The notes beneath the pieces are model-generated. The model saw only the letters and a program-made list of their open reading frames with translations, was not told the DNA's origin and ran no database searches. A stretch of 28,170 nucleotides of DNA from JAXHUH01 sp034211175 (GTDB lineage: Bacteria > Actinomycetota > Acidimicrobiia > Acidimicrobiales > CAIXPF01), in contig JAXHUH010000189.1 in the NCBI GenBank assembly GCA_034211175.1, positions 1 through 28,170 of the forward strand, given 5' to 3'. Below, piece after piece: positions 21,348 through 28,170 of this stretch (position 1 is its first letter; each line of letters opens with the position of its first letter). The position numbers and the translations under genes were made by a program.

Positions 21348-23000
21348 GAGGACCGTGGGCACGATGATCGGGCGACGCCGGGTGCGGTCGGCCACGAAGC
21401 GGCCGGTGGCCCGGCGCAGGCGCCGCTCGATCACCGGGAGCTCGACGTCGTGGTCGGCCAGCGCGTCGAGCACGTGGCTGCGGATCTCGGCCTCGGCCTC
21501 GGCCAGCAGCTCGGCGGACTCCGGCTCCCACACCCAGCCCTTGGTCGCCAGCTTCGGCCCCGACACGAGGACCCGGCGCTCGAGGTCGACGGTGATGATC
21601 GGACACACGAAGCCGTCGTCGCCCAGCGTGCGGCGGTCTCGCAGCACGCCGGGCCCGACATCGCCGACGATGCCGTCGACGTAGACCTCGCGGGGCGCGA
21701 ACTGCTCGCCGTGGGTGAGGCCGTCGTCGCCGAGCACGACCTGGCCGCCGTCCTCGCACATGAGGATCCGGTCGGGGTCCATGCCCATGCCCTCGGCCAG
21801 CCGCTTGTGGGCGGTCAGGTGGCGCACCTCGCCGTGGACCGGCACGAACCACTCCGGCCGGGCCACCGAGTGGAGGATGCGCAGGTCGCCCTGGCGGCCG
21901 TGACCGCTGGCGTGGACGTGGACGTGCCCCGAGTGGACGACCTCGGCGCCGAGGCGGACGAGCCCGTCGATGACCCGGTCGACGTCAGCCTCGTTGCCCG
22001 GGATCGGGTGCGAGCTGAGCACGACCGTGTCCTCGGGCCCGATCTTGACCCAGCGGTTGTCGCTCTGGGCCATCAGCGTCAGCGCCGAGCGGGGCTCGGC
22101 CTGGCTGCCGGTGGAGACGATGCAGATCTCGCCCGGCTCGTGGTCGCCGATCTGGGCGATGTCGATCAGGCGGTTCGACGGCAGCTTCAGCAGGCCGAGC
22201 TCGCGGGCGATGCGCACGTTGCGCTTCATCGAGAGCCCGAGTGTGGCGATGTACCGGCCGTGCTCGATGGCGGCGTCGGCGATCTGCTGGACGCGGTGGA
22301 TGTGGCTGGCGAAGCAGGCCACGACGAGCCGGCGGCCCTCGTGCTCGTGGACGATGTCGTAGAGGCTGCGCCCCACGCTCGACTCCGACGCCGCGAACCC
22401 GGCGACGTCCGCGTTGGTCGAGTCGGCGAGCAGCAGCCGCACCCCGCGCTCACCGGCGACCGCACCGACGCGGGCGAGGTCGGACAGACGACCGTCGACC
22501 GGCTCGAGGTCGATCTTGAAGTCGCCCGTGTGCATGATCGGGCCCTGCGGCGTGTGCAGCATGATCGCGAAGCCGCTCGGGATCGAGTGGGTCATCGGGA
22601 TGAACTCGACGTCGAACGGACCGATGCGGCGCCGGTCGCCGTCTTCGACCGGCACGAGCGATGTGCGCTTGAGGACCCCGGCCTCCTCGAGGCGGCTGCG
22701 CACCAGGGCCAGCGTGAACGCCGAGCCGTAGATCGGCACCTCGACGTCGACCAGCAGGTGGCGCAGGGCGCCGATGTGGTCCTCGTGGCCGTGGGTGCAG
22801 ATCACGGCCTCGACCCGATCGGCCCGCTCCGCCAACCAGCGCAGGTCGGGCAGCACCTGGTCGATGCCCGGCAGGTCGGGGCCCGGGAACATCAACCCGC
22901 AGTCCACGACGAGGATGCGGCCGTCGATCTCGACGGCCGCACAGTTCCTGCCGACCTCCCCCAGTCCCCCGAGGAAGGTGATCGTCACGGGCGCGGCCAT
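21339..23000 (-). CDS. rnj: Ribonuclease J
   Basis: This metallo-beta-lactamase/beta-CASP ribonuclease combines 5'-3' exonuclease and endonuclease activity for mRNA decay and rRNA maturation. The 553-residue length is normal. It has the HxHxDH metal motif His70-Gly-His72-Glu-Asp74-His75, MHTGDFKID, LLLADSTNAD, the beta-CASP domain (CFASHIHRVQQI, STGSQAEP, SSHPIPGNE), GHVHVHASGHG, and the C-terminal domain. The ATG at 23000 has AGAGGA about 5 nt upstream. The stop codon falls in a 9-bp tandem repeat. The gene follows dapA by 96 nt, a conserved actinobacterial pairing. Confidence 0.96.
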   Translation of the reverse strand: MAAPVTITFLGGLGEVGRNCAAVEIDGRILVVDCGLMFPGPDLPGIDQVLPDLRWLAERADRVEAVICTHGHEDHIGALRHLLVDVEVPIYGSAFTLALVRSRLEEAGVLKRTSLVPVEDGDRRRIGPFDVEFIPMTHSIPSGFAIMLHTPQGPIMHTGDFKIDLEPVDGRLSDLARVGAVAGERGVRLLLADSTNADVAGFAASESSVGRSLYDIVHEHEGRRLVVACFASHIHRVQQIADAAIEHGRYIATLGLSMKRNVRIARELGLLKLPSNRLIDIAQIGDHEPGEICIVSTGSQAEPRSALTLMAQSDNRWVKIGPEDTVVLSSHPIPGNEADVDRVIDGLVRLGAEVVHSGHVHVHASGHGRQGDLRILHSVARPEWFVPVHGEVRHLTAHKRLAEGMGMDPDRILMCEDGGQVVLGDDGLTHGEQFAPREVYVDGIVGDVGPGVLRDRRTLGDDGFVCPIITVDLERRVLVSGPKLATKGWVWEPESAELLAEAEAEIRSHVLDALADHDVELPVIERRLRRATGRFVADRTRRRPIIVPTVLTV

Positions 23001-23096
23001 GCAGTCCTCTCGTCGCGGAGCGGGCGCGCCGCGGGCACCCGGCGGGGTCGCGGCGTCATCGGTTCGACGGTACCGCCCGCCGCGGACCGCGCCACG

Positions 23097-23996
23097 TCAC
23101 GCGCCGGCGAGGCGGCCGTCGACCAGCTCGGCGTGGACGGCGCGGGCGCGCTCGGCGAGCCCGTCGGGCTCGGGGCCCATCGGCGGGCGGCACGCGCCGA
23201 CCGCCAGGCCGAGGGTGCGCAGCATCGCCTTCGTCGGGACGGGGTTGGGGGCGTCGGGTGTCGACTCGAAGTCGAACGACGCCATCATCCGGACGTTCAG
23301 CGCCCGGGCCCGCTCGACGTCACCCTTGGCGAACGCCTCGATCATCTCGACCATCTCGGCCGCGCACCAGTGGGTGGCCACGCCGACGACACCGACCGCG
23401 CCGACCGACAGCAGCGGCAGCGTCAGCTTGTCGTCGCCGCTGTAGACCTCGAAGCCCTCGGGGGCCTGCGTGATCAGCCGGGCCGTCTCCGCCGGATCGC
23501 CGGCGGCGTCCTTGAGGGCGACGATGTTGCGGTGCTCGTGGGCCAGCGACAGCAGCGTCTCGGTCTCGACCTTGCGGCCGGTGCGGACGGGGATGTCGTA
23601 GAGCATGATCGGCAGGTCGGTCGACGATGCGACCGCGGCGAAGTGGGCCGCCAGGCCGGCCTGCGACGGCCGGTTGTAGTACGGCGCCACCTGGAGCAGG
23701 CCGTCGACGCCGAGCGCGGCCGCCGCCTCGGTAGCGGCCAGTGCCTCACGGGTGTTGTTCGAGCCGGTCCCGGCGAGCAGCGGGACGGAGACGACCTCGC
23801 GCACCGCGGCGAACAGGTCGGCCTCCTCCGCGTGGGTCAGCGTCGGGCTCTCCCCCGTCGTACCCGCGAGCACGAGGCCCTGGTTACCGTCGTCGACCAG
23901 CCGGCGCGCCAGGTCCCGGGCGGCGTCGAGATCGAGCGCACCGTCCTCGTCGAACGGCGTGACCATCGCGGTGAGCACGGCACCGAACCGAGCCAT
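23097..23996 (-). CDS. dapA: 4-hydroxy-tetrahydrodipicolinate synthase
   Basis: DapA condenses pyruvate with aspartate semialdehyde, the first committed step of DAP/lysine synthesis. The 299-residue (beta/alpha)8 aldolase has LVLAGTTGESPTL (pyruvate-carboxylate binding), VAPYYNRPSQ (catalytic Tyr), and VALKDAAGD, in which Lys162 is the Schiff-base lysine. The length and motifs match the bacterial family. ATG 23996 has GGAAGGGA about 7 nt upstream. A TACGAT hexamer at 24164-24169 on the minus strand could be its -10 element. It is upstream of rnj and ftsK on the same strand and probably co-transcribed with rnj. Confidence 0.96.
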   Translation of the reverse strand: MARFGAVLTAMVTPFDEDGALDLDAARDLARRLVDDGNQGLVLAGTTGESPTLTHAEEADLFAAVREVVSVPLLAGTGSNNTREALAATEAAAALGVDGLLQVAPYYNRPSQAGLAAHFAAVASSTDLPIMLYDIPVRTGRKVETETLLSLAHEHRNIVALKDAAGDPAETARLITQAPEGFEVYSGDDKLTLPLLSVGAVGVVGVATHWCAAEMVEMIEAFAKGDVERARALNVRMMASFDFESTPDAPNPVPTKAMLRTLGLAVGACRPPMGPEPDGLAERARAVHAELVDGRLAGA

Positions 23997-24163
23997 CGTC
24001 TGTCCCTTCCGGCGAAGCTGACTCGGCCCGCCCTGCGAGCGCGGTCAGTCGAGATCTGCGGGCTCCACGCGGCCCGGGAGGGCTCGGTCCGACCGCGATC
24101 GATCGGGGAACGGAGCGACGAGCGCCGAGCACGGCCCGGGAGCCGGGTGGCTTGCGGGGCCAG

Positions 24164-24169
24164 ATCGTA
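24164..24169 (-). promoter_or_regulatory. Putative -10 element upstream of dapA
   Basis: TACGAT on the minus strand lies about 168 nt before the dapA ATG in the 260-nt gap between SURF1 and dapA. The best -35 candidate is poor (TTCGAG with a 19-nt spacer). I see nothing else in this gap that I can call. Confidence 0.3.
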
Positions 24170-24256
24170 CCAGTGCGTCCCCGCCGGCCTCGAACACGCT
24201 CGCGTCGGTCTCGGACAGGGCCCGCGCTGAACCGGGAAGGTCGGAACCCGGACAGG

Positions 24257-25078
24257 TCAGGGGACGGGGGTCGGCTCGGTCCCGGCGTCGTCGGCCGTGT
24301 CGCCGTCGATCTCCGCGGCCGCGGCGTCGGTGGCGCGCTGGTGGGCCGAGCGGCGCATGAGCAGGACGTAGCCGACGACGCCGATGATCGAGAACGCGAA
24401 CCACTGCCCGGCGTAGCCGAGGTGGGGGCCCTCGGTGCGGTCGGGCTCGGGCAGCGGGACGGGGGTCGTCGTGGCCACCGGCGGTTGCTGGGCCTCGAGC
24501 CGGAGGTAGGCGGGGTAGATGTCGTAGTCGAGCTGCTGGGCGTAGCGGTCGAGGTCGACGCGGGCCAGGGTGGCCAGCTCGACGCCCTCCGGGTCCACCG
24601 CCCCGAGCGCGCCCCGCTCCTCGGCCGCGACGAGCAGGCCCTGGACGGTGACCCGCCCGGTGGTGGCCGCCGCCTCGGGCGGGGTCTCCTCGAGGACGCC
24701 GCTGGCCGGGACCCAGCCCCGGTTGACGACCACGGCCGTGCCGTCGTCGGCGACGAGCGGGGTCAGCACCCACACCCCGGGGGCGCCGTCCATCGAGCGA
24801 CCCCGCACCAGCACCTCGTCGTCGACGGCGTACTCACCGGTCGCGGTCAACCGTCGCCACTCGACCTCGTCGACGACCTCGTCGCCGTCGCCGACGTCGA
24901 GGACGTCGGCCACCGGCTGGACCTCGAGCGCGGCCCGCGCCTCGAGCAGGGCGTTGCGGTCGCGCTTCTCGTCGAGGCGGCTGAGCTGCCAGAACCCGAG
25001 GTTGACCATGAGCACGACCAGCGCCACGGCCACGAGGTGGAGGAGGATCCAGCGGGGGCGCAACAGGAACCGGTACAC
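24257..25078 (-). CDS. SURF1-family cytochrome oxidase biogenesis protein
   Basis: The 273-residue product has the SURF1 layout: an N-terminal transmembrane helix (about residues 8-28) followed by LGFWQLSRLDEKRDRN, an extracytoplasmic domain with VLVRGRSMDGAPGVWVLTPL and VVVNRGWVPA, and a C-terminal helix (about 225-243, YAGQWFAFSIIGVVGYVLLMRR). It ends in an acidic tail. SURF1 proteins help assemble heme a3 into aa3-type cytochrome oxidase, so aerobic respiration is implied. The start codon is a GTG at 25078 with AAGGA upstream. No cox or ctaA/ctaB genes are visible nearby. Confidence 0.92.
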   Translation of the reverse strand: MYRFLLRPRWILLHLVAVALVVLMVNLGFWQLSRLDEKRDRNALLEARAALEVQPVADVLDVGDGDEVVDEVEWRRLTATGEYAVDDEVLVRGRSMDGAPGVWVLTPLVADDGTAVVVNRGWVPASGVLEETPPEAAATTGRVTVQGLLVAAEERGALGAVDPEGVELATLARVDLDRYAQQLDYDIYPAYLRLEAQQPPVATTTPVPLPEPDRTEGPHLGYAGQWFAFSIIGVVGYVLLMRRSAHQRATDAAAAEIDGDTADDAGTEPTPVP

Positions 25079-25164
25079 GCCCCCATCCTTGCCGCGTCGC
25101 GACCCCTCCGACAGGCCGCGCCCCGAGTTCGTCGGCGGCGACCACGGACCGCGAGGATCAGAAC

Positions 25165-25398
25165 ATGAATCTGGGTGGTCCCGAAGTCATCATCCTGCTG
25201 TTCGTGGCCGGCGTCGTCGCCGTCTGGGCCTTCTTCGACGCCGCCCTGCGACCCGGCCACCAGTGGCGCGCCGCGGACCAGTCGAAGGGCCTGTGGCTGA
25301 TCATCATCGCGGCCACCTGGTTCTGCGGCCTCGGGCTGGTCGGCGGGCTCGTCTACCTGTTCGCCGTCCGTCCGAAGCTGAAGGCCGCGGCGGGCTGA
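25165..25398 (+). CDS. Small two-helix membrane protein, DUF2516-like
   Basis: The 77-residue product has two hydrophobic helices (about residues 7-27 and 43-67) joined by a short loop with DAALRPGHQWRAADQSKGLWL, and ends YLFAVRPKLKAAAG. The DAxxRP...K..WL pattern and final VRPKL resemble the actinobacterial DUF2516 family, whose function is unknown. The ATG at 25165 has GAGGA about 8 nt upstream. It is divergent from SURF1 (86 nt apart) and convergent with the acyl-CoA synthetase (22 nt apart). The family assignment is from memory of the pattern and is tentative. Confidence 0.78.
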   Translation: MNLGGPEVIILLFVAGVVAVWAFFDAALRPGHQWRAADQSKGLWLIIIAATWFCGLGLVGGLVYLFAVRPKLKAAAG

Positions 25399-25420
25399 TC
25401 GGCCGCGCGGCGGGCGTCGC

Positions 25421-27073
25421 TCAGGGGGCGCCGCCCTCGGCGGATGCGTGCTCGGTGAGGTGGGACCGGAAGCGGCTGCGCAGGTCCTTCTTCGAGAACT
25501 TGCCGGTTGCCGTCTTCGGGACCTCGTCGATGAAGACGATGTCGTCGGGCAGCCACCACTTCGCCACCCGTCCGGCGAGGAACTCCCGCAGCTCGTCCGC
25601 GCGCACGCTGGAGCCGGCCCGCACGACGACGCACGCGAGCGGGCGCTCCTGCCAGCGGGGGTGGTCGACGCCGATGACCGCGGCCTCGGCGACCGCCGGG
25701 TGGGCCATCAGCTCGTTCTCGAGGTCGACCGAGCTGATCCACTCCCCACCCGACTTGATCACGTCCTTCGAGCGGTCGACCAGGCGCAGGTAGCCGTGCT
25801 CGTCGACGGTGGCGACGTCGCCGGTGCGCAGCCAGCCGTCGGACGTGAACGACTCCGGTGAGCGCTCGTCGTCGTAGTACTCGCTGATCACCCACGGGCC
25901 CCGGACCTGGAGCTCGCCCGAGGTCTCGCCGTCCCACGGGCGCTCGTCGAGCGTCTCGGGGTCGACGACCCGCATGTCGACGCCGAGGTTGATCACCCCG
26001 ACCGTCGCCCGCAGATCGGCCAGGGCGTCGGCGTCGAGGCCGTCGAGCGTGCTCTTGGTGTGGCACACCGACGCGATCGGGCTCGTCTCGGTCATGCCCC
26101 ACGCCTGCACGATCGGCCGCCCGGTCGCCTCCTTGTACGCCTCCGACAGCGCACGGGGCACCGCCGAGCCGCCGCAGATGACGCTGCGCAGCGCCGAGGT
26201 GTCGCGGTCGCGGATCTCGTCGAGCACACCCATCCAGATCGTCGGGACCCCGGCGGTGACCGTCACCTTCTCGTCGACGAGGAGCCGGGCGATCGCCGGT
26301 GCCGTCAGGTCGGGACCGGGCATGACGAGCGACGCACCGGTCGCCACCGCGGCGTGGGTCAGGCCCCAGGCGTTGACGTGGAACATCGGCACCACCGGCA
26401 GGATCACGTCGCGCTCGCACACGCCGATCGAGTCGGCCGTCGTCACCCCGAGCGTGTGGAGGTACATCGACCGGTGCGAGTAGAGCGCACCCTTGGGGTG
26501 GCCGGTGGTGCCGCTCGTGTAGCACATGGCTGCGGCGGTGCGTTCGTCGACCACGGACCACGTGGCCGGGGCGACGCCGTCGATGAGCTCCTCGTAGTCG
26601 TGGACCTGCGGCCCGCCGGCGGGCGAGGAGGGCCGGCGGCCTCCGCCGTCGTCCATGGACACGACGTGGCGCACGGTCGGGAGCTCGCCGAGGAGCGGCT
26701 CGATGACATCGGCGAGCGACGTGTCGACGAAGATCACCTCGTCGCCGGCGTGGTTCACGATGTAGCGGAGCTGGTCGGCGAACAGCCGGATGTTGAGGCT
26801 GTGGAGCACCCGGCCCGAGCACGGCGCCGCGAAGTACAGCTCGAGGTGGCGGGCCGTGTTGTGGGCCAGCGTGGCGACCCGGCCGCCACCGCTGACGCCG
26901 AGTGCGTCGAGCGCGGTGCCGAGCCGCCGGGTGCGGGCGGCCCACGTCCCGTAGGTGGTGCGGTCGAGCCCGGCCGTGGTGGCGGTGACGATCGTCTTGT
27001 CGGCGAAGTACCGCTCGGCGCGGTCGAAGAAGTGCGTCAGCGACAGCGGCACGTCCATCATCAGGCCGTCCAC
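25421..27073 (-). CDS. FadD-type long-chain acyl-CoA synthetase (AMP-binding)
   Basis: This ANL-superfamily adenylate-forming enzyme should activate a carboxylic acid, probably a fatty acid, with ATP and CoA. The 550-residue product has the AMP-binding P-loop YTSGTTGHPKGALYSH at about residues 183-198, QAWGMTETSP, the hinge region GWLRTGDVATVDEHGYLRLVDRSKD (split at about residues 400-425), IKSGGEWIS, and the C-terminal TGKFSKKDL with catalytic Lys525. GTG 27073 was selected because GGGGGAG precedes it by about 8 nt. ATG 27061 and ATG 27058 are alternatives. The chain length of the substrate cannot be read from the sequence. It is divergent from the VTT gene with a 77-nt shared region. Confidence 0.93.
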   Translation of the reverse strand: MDGLMMDVPLSLTHFFDRAERYFADKTIVTATTAGLDRTTYGTWAARTRRLGTALDALGVSGGGRVATLAHNTARHLELYFAAPCSGRVLHSLNIRLFADQLRYIVNHAGDEVIFVDTSLADVIEPLLGELPTVRHVVSMDDGGGRRPSSPAGGPQVHDYEELIDGVAPATWSVVDERTAAAMCYTSGTTGHPKGALYSHRSMYLHTLGVTTADSIGVCERDVILPVVPMFHVNAWGLTHAAVATGASLVMPGPDLTAPAIARLLVDEKVTVTAGVPTIWMGVLDEIRDRDTSALRSVICGGSAVPRALSEAYKEATGRPIVQAWGMTETSPIASVCHTKSTLDGLDADALADLRATVGVINLGVDMRVVDPETLDERPWDGETSGELQVRGPWVISEYYDDERSPESFTSDGWLRTGDVATVDEHGYLRLVDRSKDVIKSGGEWISSVDLENELMAHPAVAEAAVIGVDHPRWQERPLACVVVRAGSSVRADELREFLAGRVAKWWLPDDIVFIDEVPKTATGKFSKKDLRSRFRSHLTEHASAEGGAP

Positions 27074-27150
27074 GGGTGCGTCTCCCCCTGCTCGTCTCCG
27101 GGTCGCTCCGCGCCGGACGGCGCCGAACGAGTACGGATTAGCACCCACAG

Positions 27151-28056
27151 GTGCCAGAATCGACATCCTTGGCCGAGCCCTCCGACGACCGACCCCGGGA
27201 CGATCACGAGCCCGTGACCGACGCCGCCGGGAGCGTCGGCCCCGTCGAGCCCCCCGATGAGGCGGCCGACGAGACGACCGCACCCGTACCCGTCGGCGCC
27301 GGTCCGGACCCGGGCGGGACACCATCACCCGCCGACGCCATCGCCGACCGTGGCGACGCAACCGTCGACGGGGCCGACGACCCCGGTGCCGACCTGCCCC
27401 TGCACCCCCAGCCGAGCCGAAGGCTGCTCGCCGCCATCGCCATCCCGCTCGGCATCCTCGTGGTCGCCGCGCAGCTCGGCGACATCATCTGGGCGTCGCT
27501 GGTCGAGGACCACCCGCTCCTGCTGATCACGCTCAACGCCCGCAACCGGTACCTGGCGCTGACGACGACCAACCTCGACGCGCTCTCGTACTACCTGGTC
27601 GGCTCGATCCGGCTGCTGGTCAGCGACCCGCTCTTCTACCTCCTCGGCTACCTGTACGGCGACCGGGCCGTCCAGTGGATGGAGCGGCGCCTCCCGACGC
27701 TGGGCGACACCCTGCGCCGCGCCGAGCAGCTGTTCGGCAAGGCGGCGGCGCCGCTCGTGTTCATCGCCCCGAACAACTACATCTGCCTGTTCTCGGGCGC
27801 GGCGCGGATGAAGCCGCTGGTGTTCATCTCGCTGAACGTGTCGGGCACGATCACCCGCCTCGTGCTCATCCGCCTGTTCGCGGCGCGCTACGAGTCGGTG
27901 GTGGACGACCTGCTCGACATCATCGCCCGCTATCGGGTCCCGATCCTGATCGCCTCGGCGGTCATCGTGCTGATCACGGTCGTGTCCGACCACCGCCGGG
28001 GCGGCAGCGAGCTCGAGGCCCTGCGTCACCTCGAGGAGGACCTGGGCGACGACTGA
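27151..28056 (+). CDS. VTT/DedA-like membrane protein with long acidic disordered N-terminus
   Basis: The 301-residue product starts with about 85 residues rich in Asp/Glu/Pro/Ala/Gly, without predicted structure. A membrane domain follows with hydrophobic segments at about 91-113, 148-171, 200-245 (two) and 269-288. The segment around 196-240 (AAPLVFIAPNNYICLFSGAARM) aligns by eye with the VTT/SNARE-associated (DedA) domain, but PNN at 207-209 stands where DedA proteins usually have Arg-Pro. Transport or lipid-flipping roles are therefore uncertain. GTG 27151 has no Shine-Dalgarno sequence; a TTG further downstream is an alternative start. The stop lies less than 20 nt from the insertion-sequence sequence that follows. 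Confidence 0.8.
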   Translation: MPESTSLAEPSDDRPRDDHEPVTDAAGSVGPVEPPDEAADETTAPVPVGAGPDPGGTPSPADAIADRGDATVDGADDPGADLPLHPQPSRRLLAAIAIPLGILVVAAQLGDIIWASLVEDHPLLLITLNARNRYLALTTTNLDALSYYLVGSIRLLVSDPLFYLLGYLYGDRAVQWMERRLPTLGDTLRRAEQLFGKAAAPLVFIAPNNYICLFSGAARMKPLVFISLNVSGTITRLVLIRLFAARYESVVDDLLDIIARYRVPILIASAVIVLITVVSDHRRGGSELEALRHLEEDLGDD

Positions 28057-28170
28057 GTTCCTTGAGTCAACCCCCTATGCGGCGTGTTGTTCGTTGAGGC
28101 GTTGTTCGGCGTGGTGGCGGGTGGTGTCGTAGGCCTGGTTGGTGTGCCAGCAGGCCCAGATGACTCGCAT
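28057..28170. mobile_element. End of an insertion sequence (IS110-like), truncated by the window edge
   Basis: The 18 nt after the VTT stop read into the C-terminal end of a transposase on the minus strand. The segment is less GC-rich and uses different codons from the neighbouring genes. The exact boundary cannot be fixed because IS110-type elements lack long terminal inverted repeats. Confidence 0.55.
28075..28170 (-). CDS. Transposase C-terminal fragment, IS110-family-like (partial)
   Basis: A frame entering from the right edge of the window ends at TAG (28075-28077) after 31 residues. It contains RVIWACWHTNQAYDTTRH followed by a short Gln/Glu-rich tail. The RVIWACW...YD...H pattern resembles the C-terminus of IS110-family (DEDD/RuvC-like) transposases. 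The rest of the gene is outside the window. The apparent ATG at 28168-28170 is an internal Met codon or coincidence, not a start. Confidence 0.55.
   Translation of the reverse strand: MRVIWACWHTNQAYDTTRHHAEQRLNEQHAA

Noticed and set aside
20427..24230. Very long plus-strand open frame opposite ftsK, rnj and dapA
   Set aside because: It is antisense to three well-supported genes and has a composition (Arg/His/Gly/Asp/Val-rich, no domain) typical of shadow frames in very GC-rich DNA.
1..28170. tRNA, rRNA or known riboswitch genes
   Set aside because: No cloverleaf pattern, rRNA sequence or conserved riboswitch core was recognised by eye in the intergenic gaps, all but one of which are under about 270 nt.

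Overview
The window looks like a very GC-rich actinobacterial chromosome segment, made almost entirely of housekeeping genes. The lineage is inferred from several traits. The gene order dapA-rnj-ftsK ... rimO-pgsA-cinA ... recA-miaB-miaA-dapF-hflX is the classic actinobacterial arrangement. A Gram-positive/actinobacterial LexA operator (CGAAC-N4-GTTCG) sits upstream of recA. There is an F420-type luciferase-like oxidoreductase, many GTG starts, and several probably leaderless promoters. An Acidimicrobiia-type organism is plausible, but the sequence alone does not prove it.

Layout. (1) 1-7748, minus strand: a compact run miaB - APH(3')-like kinase - miaA - dapF - hflX - dapC - proline-rich membrane protein (cut by the window edge). 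Junctions are 4-10 nt overlaps or short gaps, so this is probably one operon linking tRNA A37 modification (MiaA, MiaB), diaminopimelate/lysine synthesis (DapC, DapF) and the ribosome-associated GTPase HflX. (2) 7857-9353: recA, with a strong hairpin downstream and a LexA-box promoter about 250 nt upstream. The leader between promoter and gene is long and structured. (3) 9575-11583: an accessory block of msrB (+), an LLM flavin/F420 oxidoreductase (-) and an unrecognised helical protein (+). It separates recA from cinA-thpR. (4) 11619-15403, minus: rimO - pgsA - cinA - thpR, mostly overlapping. (5) 15501-18560, minus: a proline-rich single-pass protein with an LppX/LolA-like outer domain, a class I methyltransferase, and a CaCA cation exchanger. 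(6) 18648-23996, minus: dapA - rnj (RNase J) - ftsK. (7) 24257-27073: SURF1 (-), a small DUF2516-like membrane protein (+) and a FadD-type acyl-CoA synthetase (-). (8) 27151-28170: a VTT/DedA-like membrane protein (+), then the end of an insertion sequence whose transposase C-terminus resembles the IS110 family.

I did not find a clearly new multi-gene system. The points most worth a second look are the APH(3')-like kinase translationally coupled to miaA, the recA leader (20-codon leaderless ORF ending in a hairpin, plus further structures), a roughly 49-residue loop insertion in MiaB, the recurring TACNGT-type -10 elements 6-10 nt before start codons, and the nine-base tandem repeat carrying the RNase J stop codon. 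I recognised no tRNA, rRNA, CRISPR array or riboswitch.
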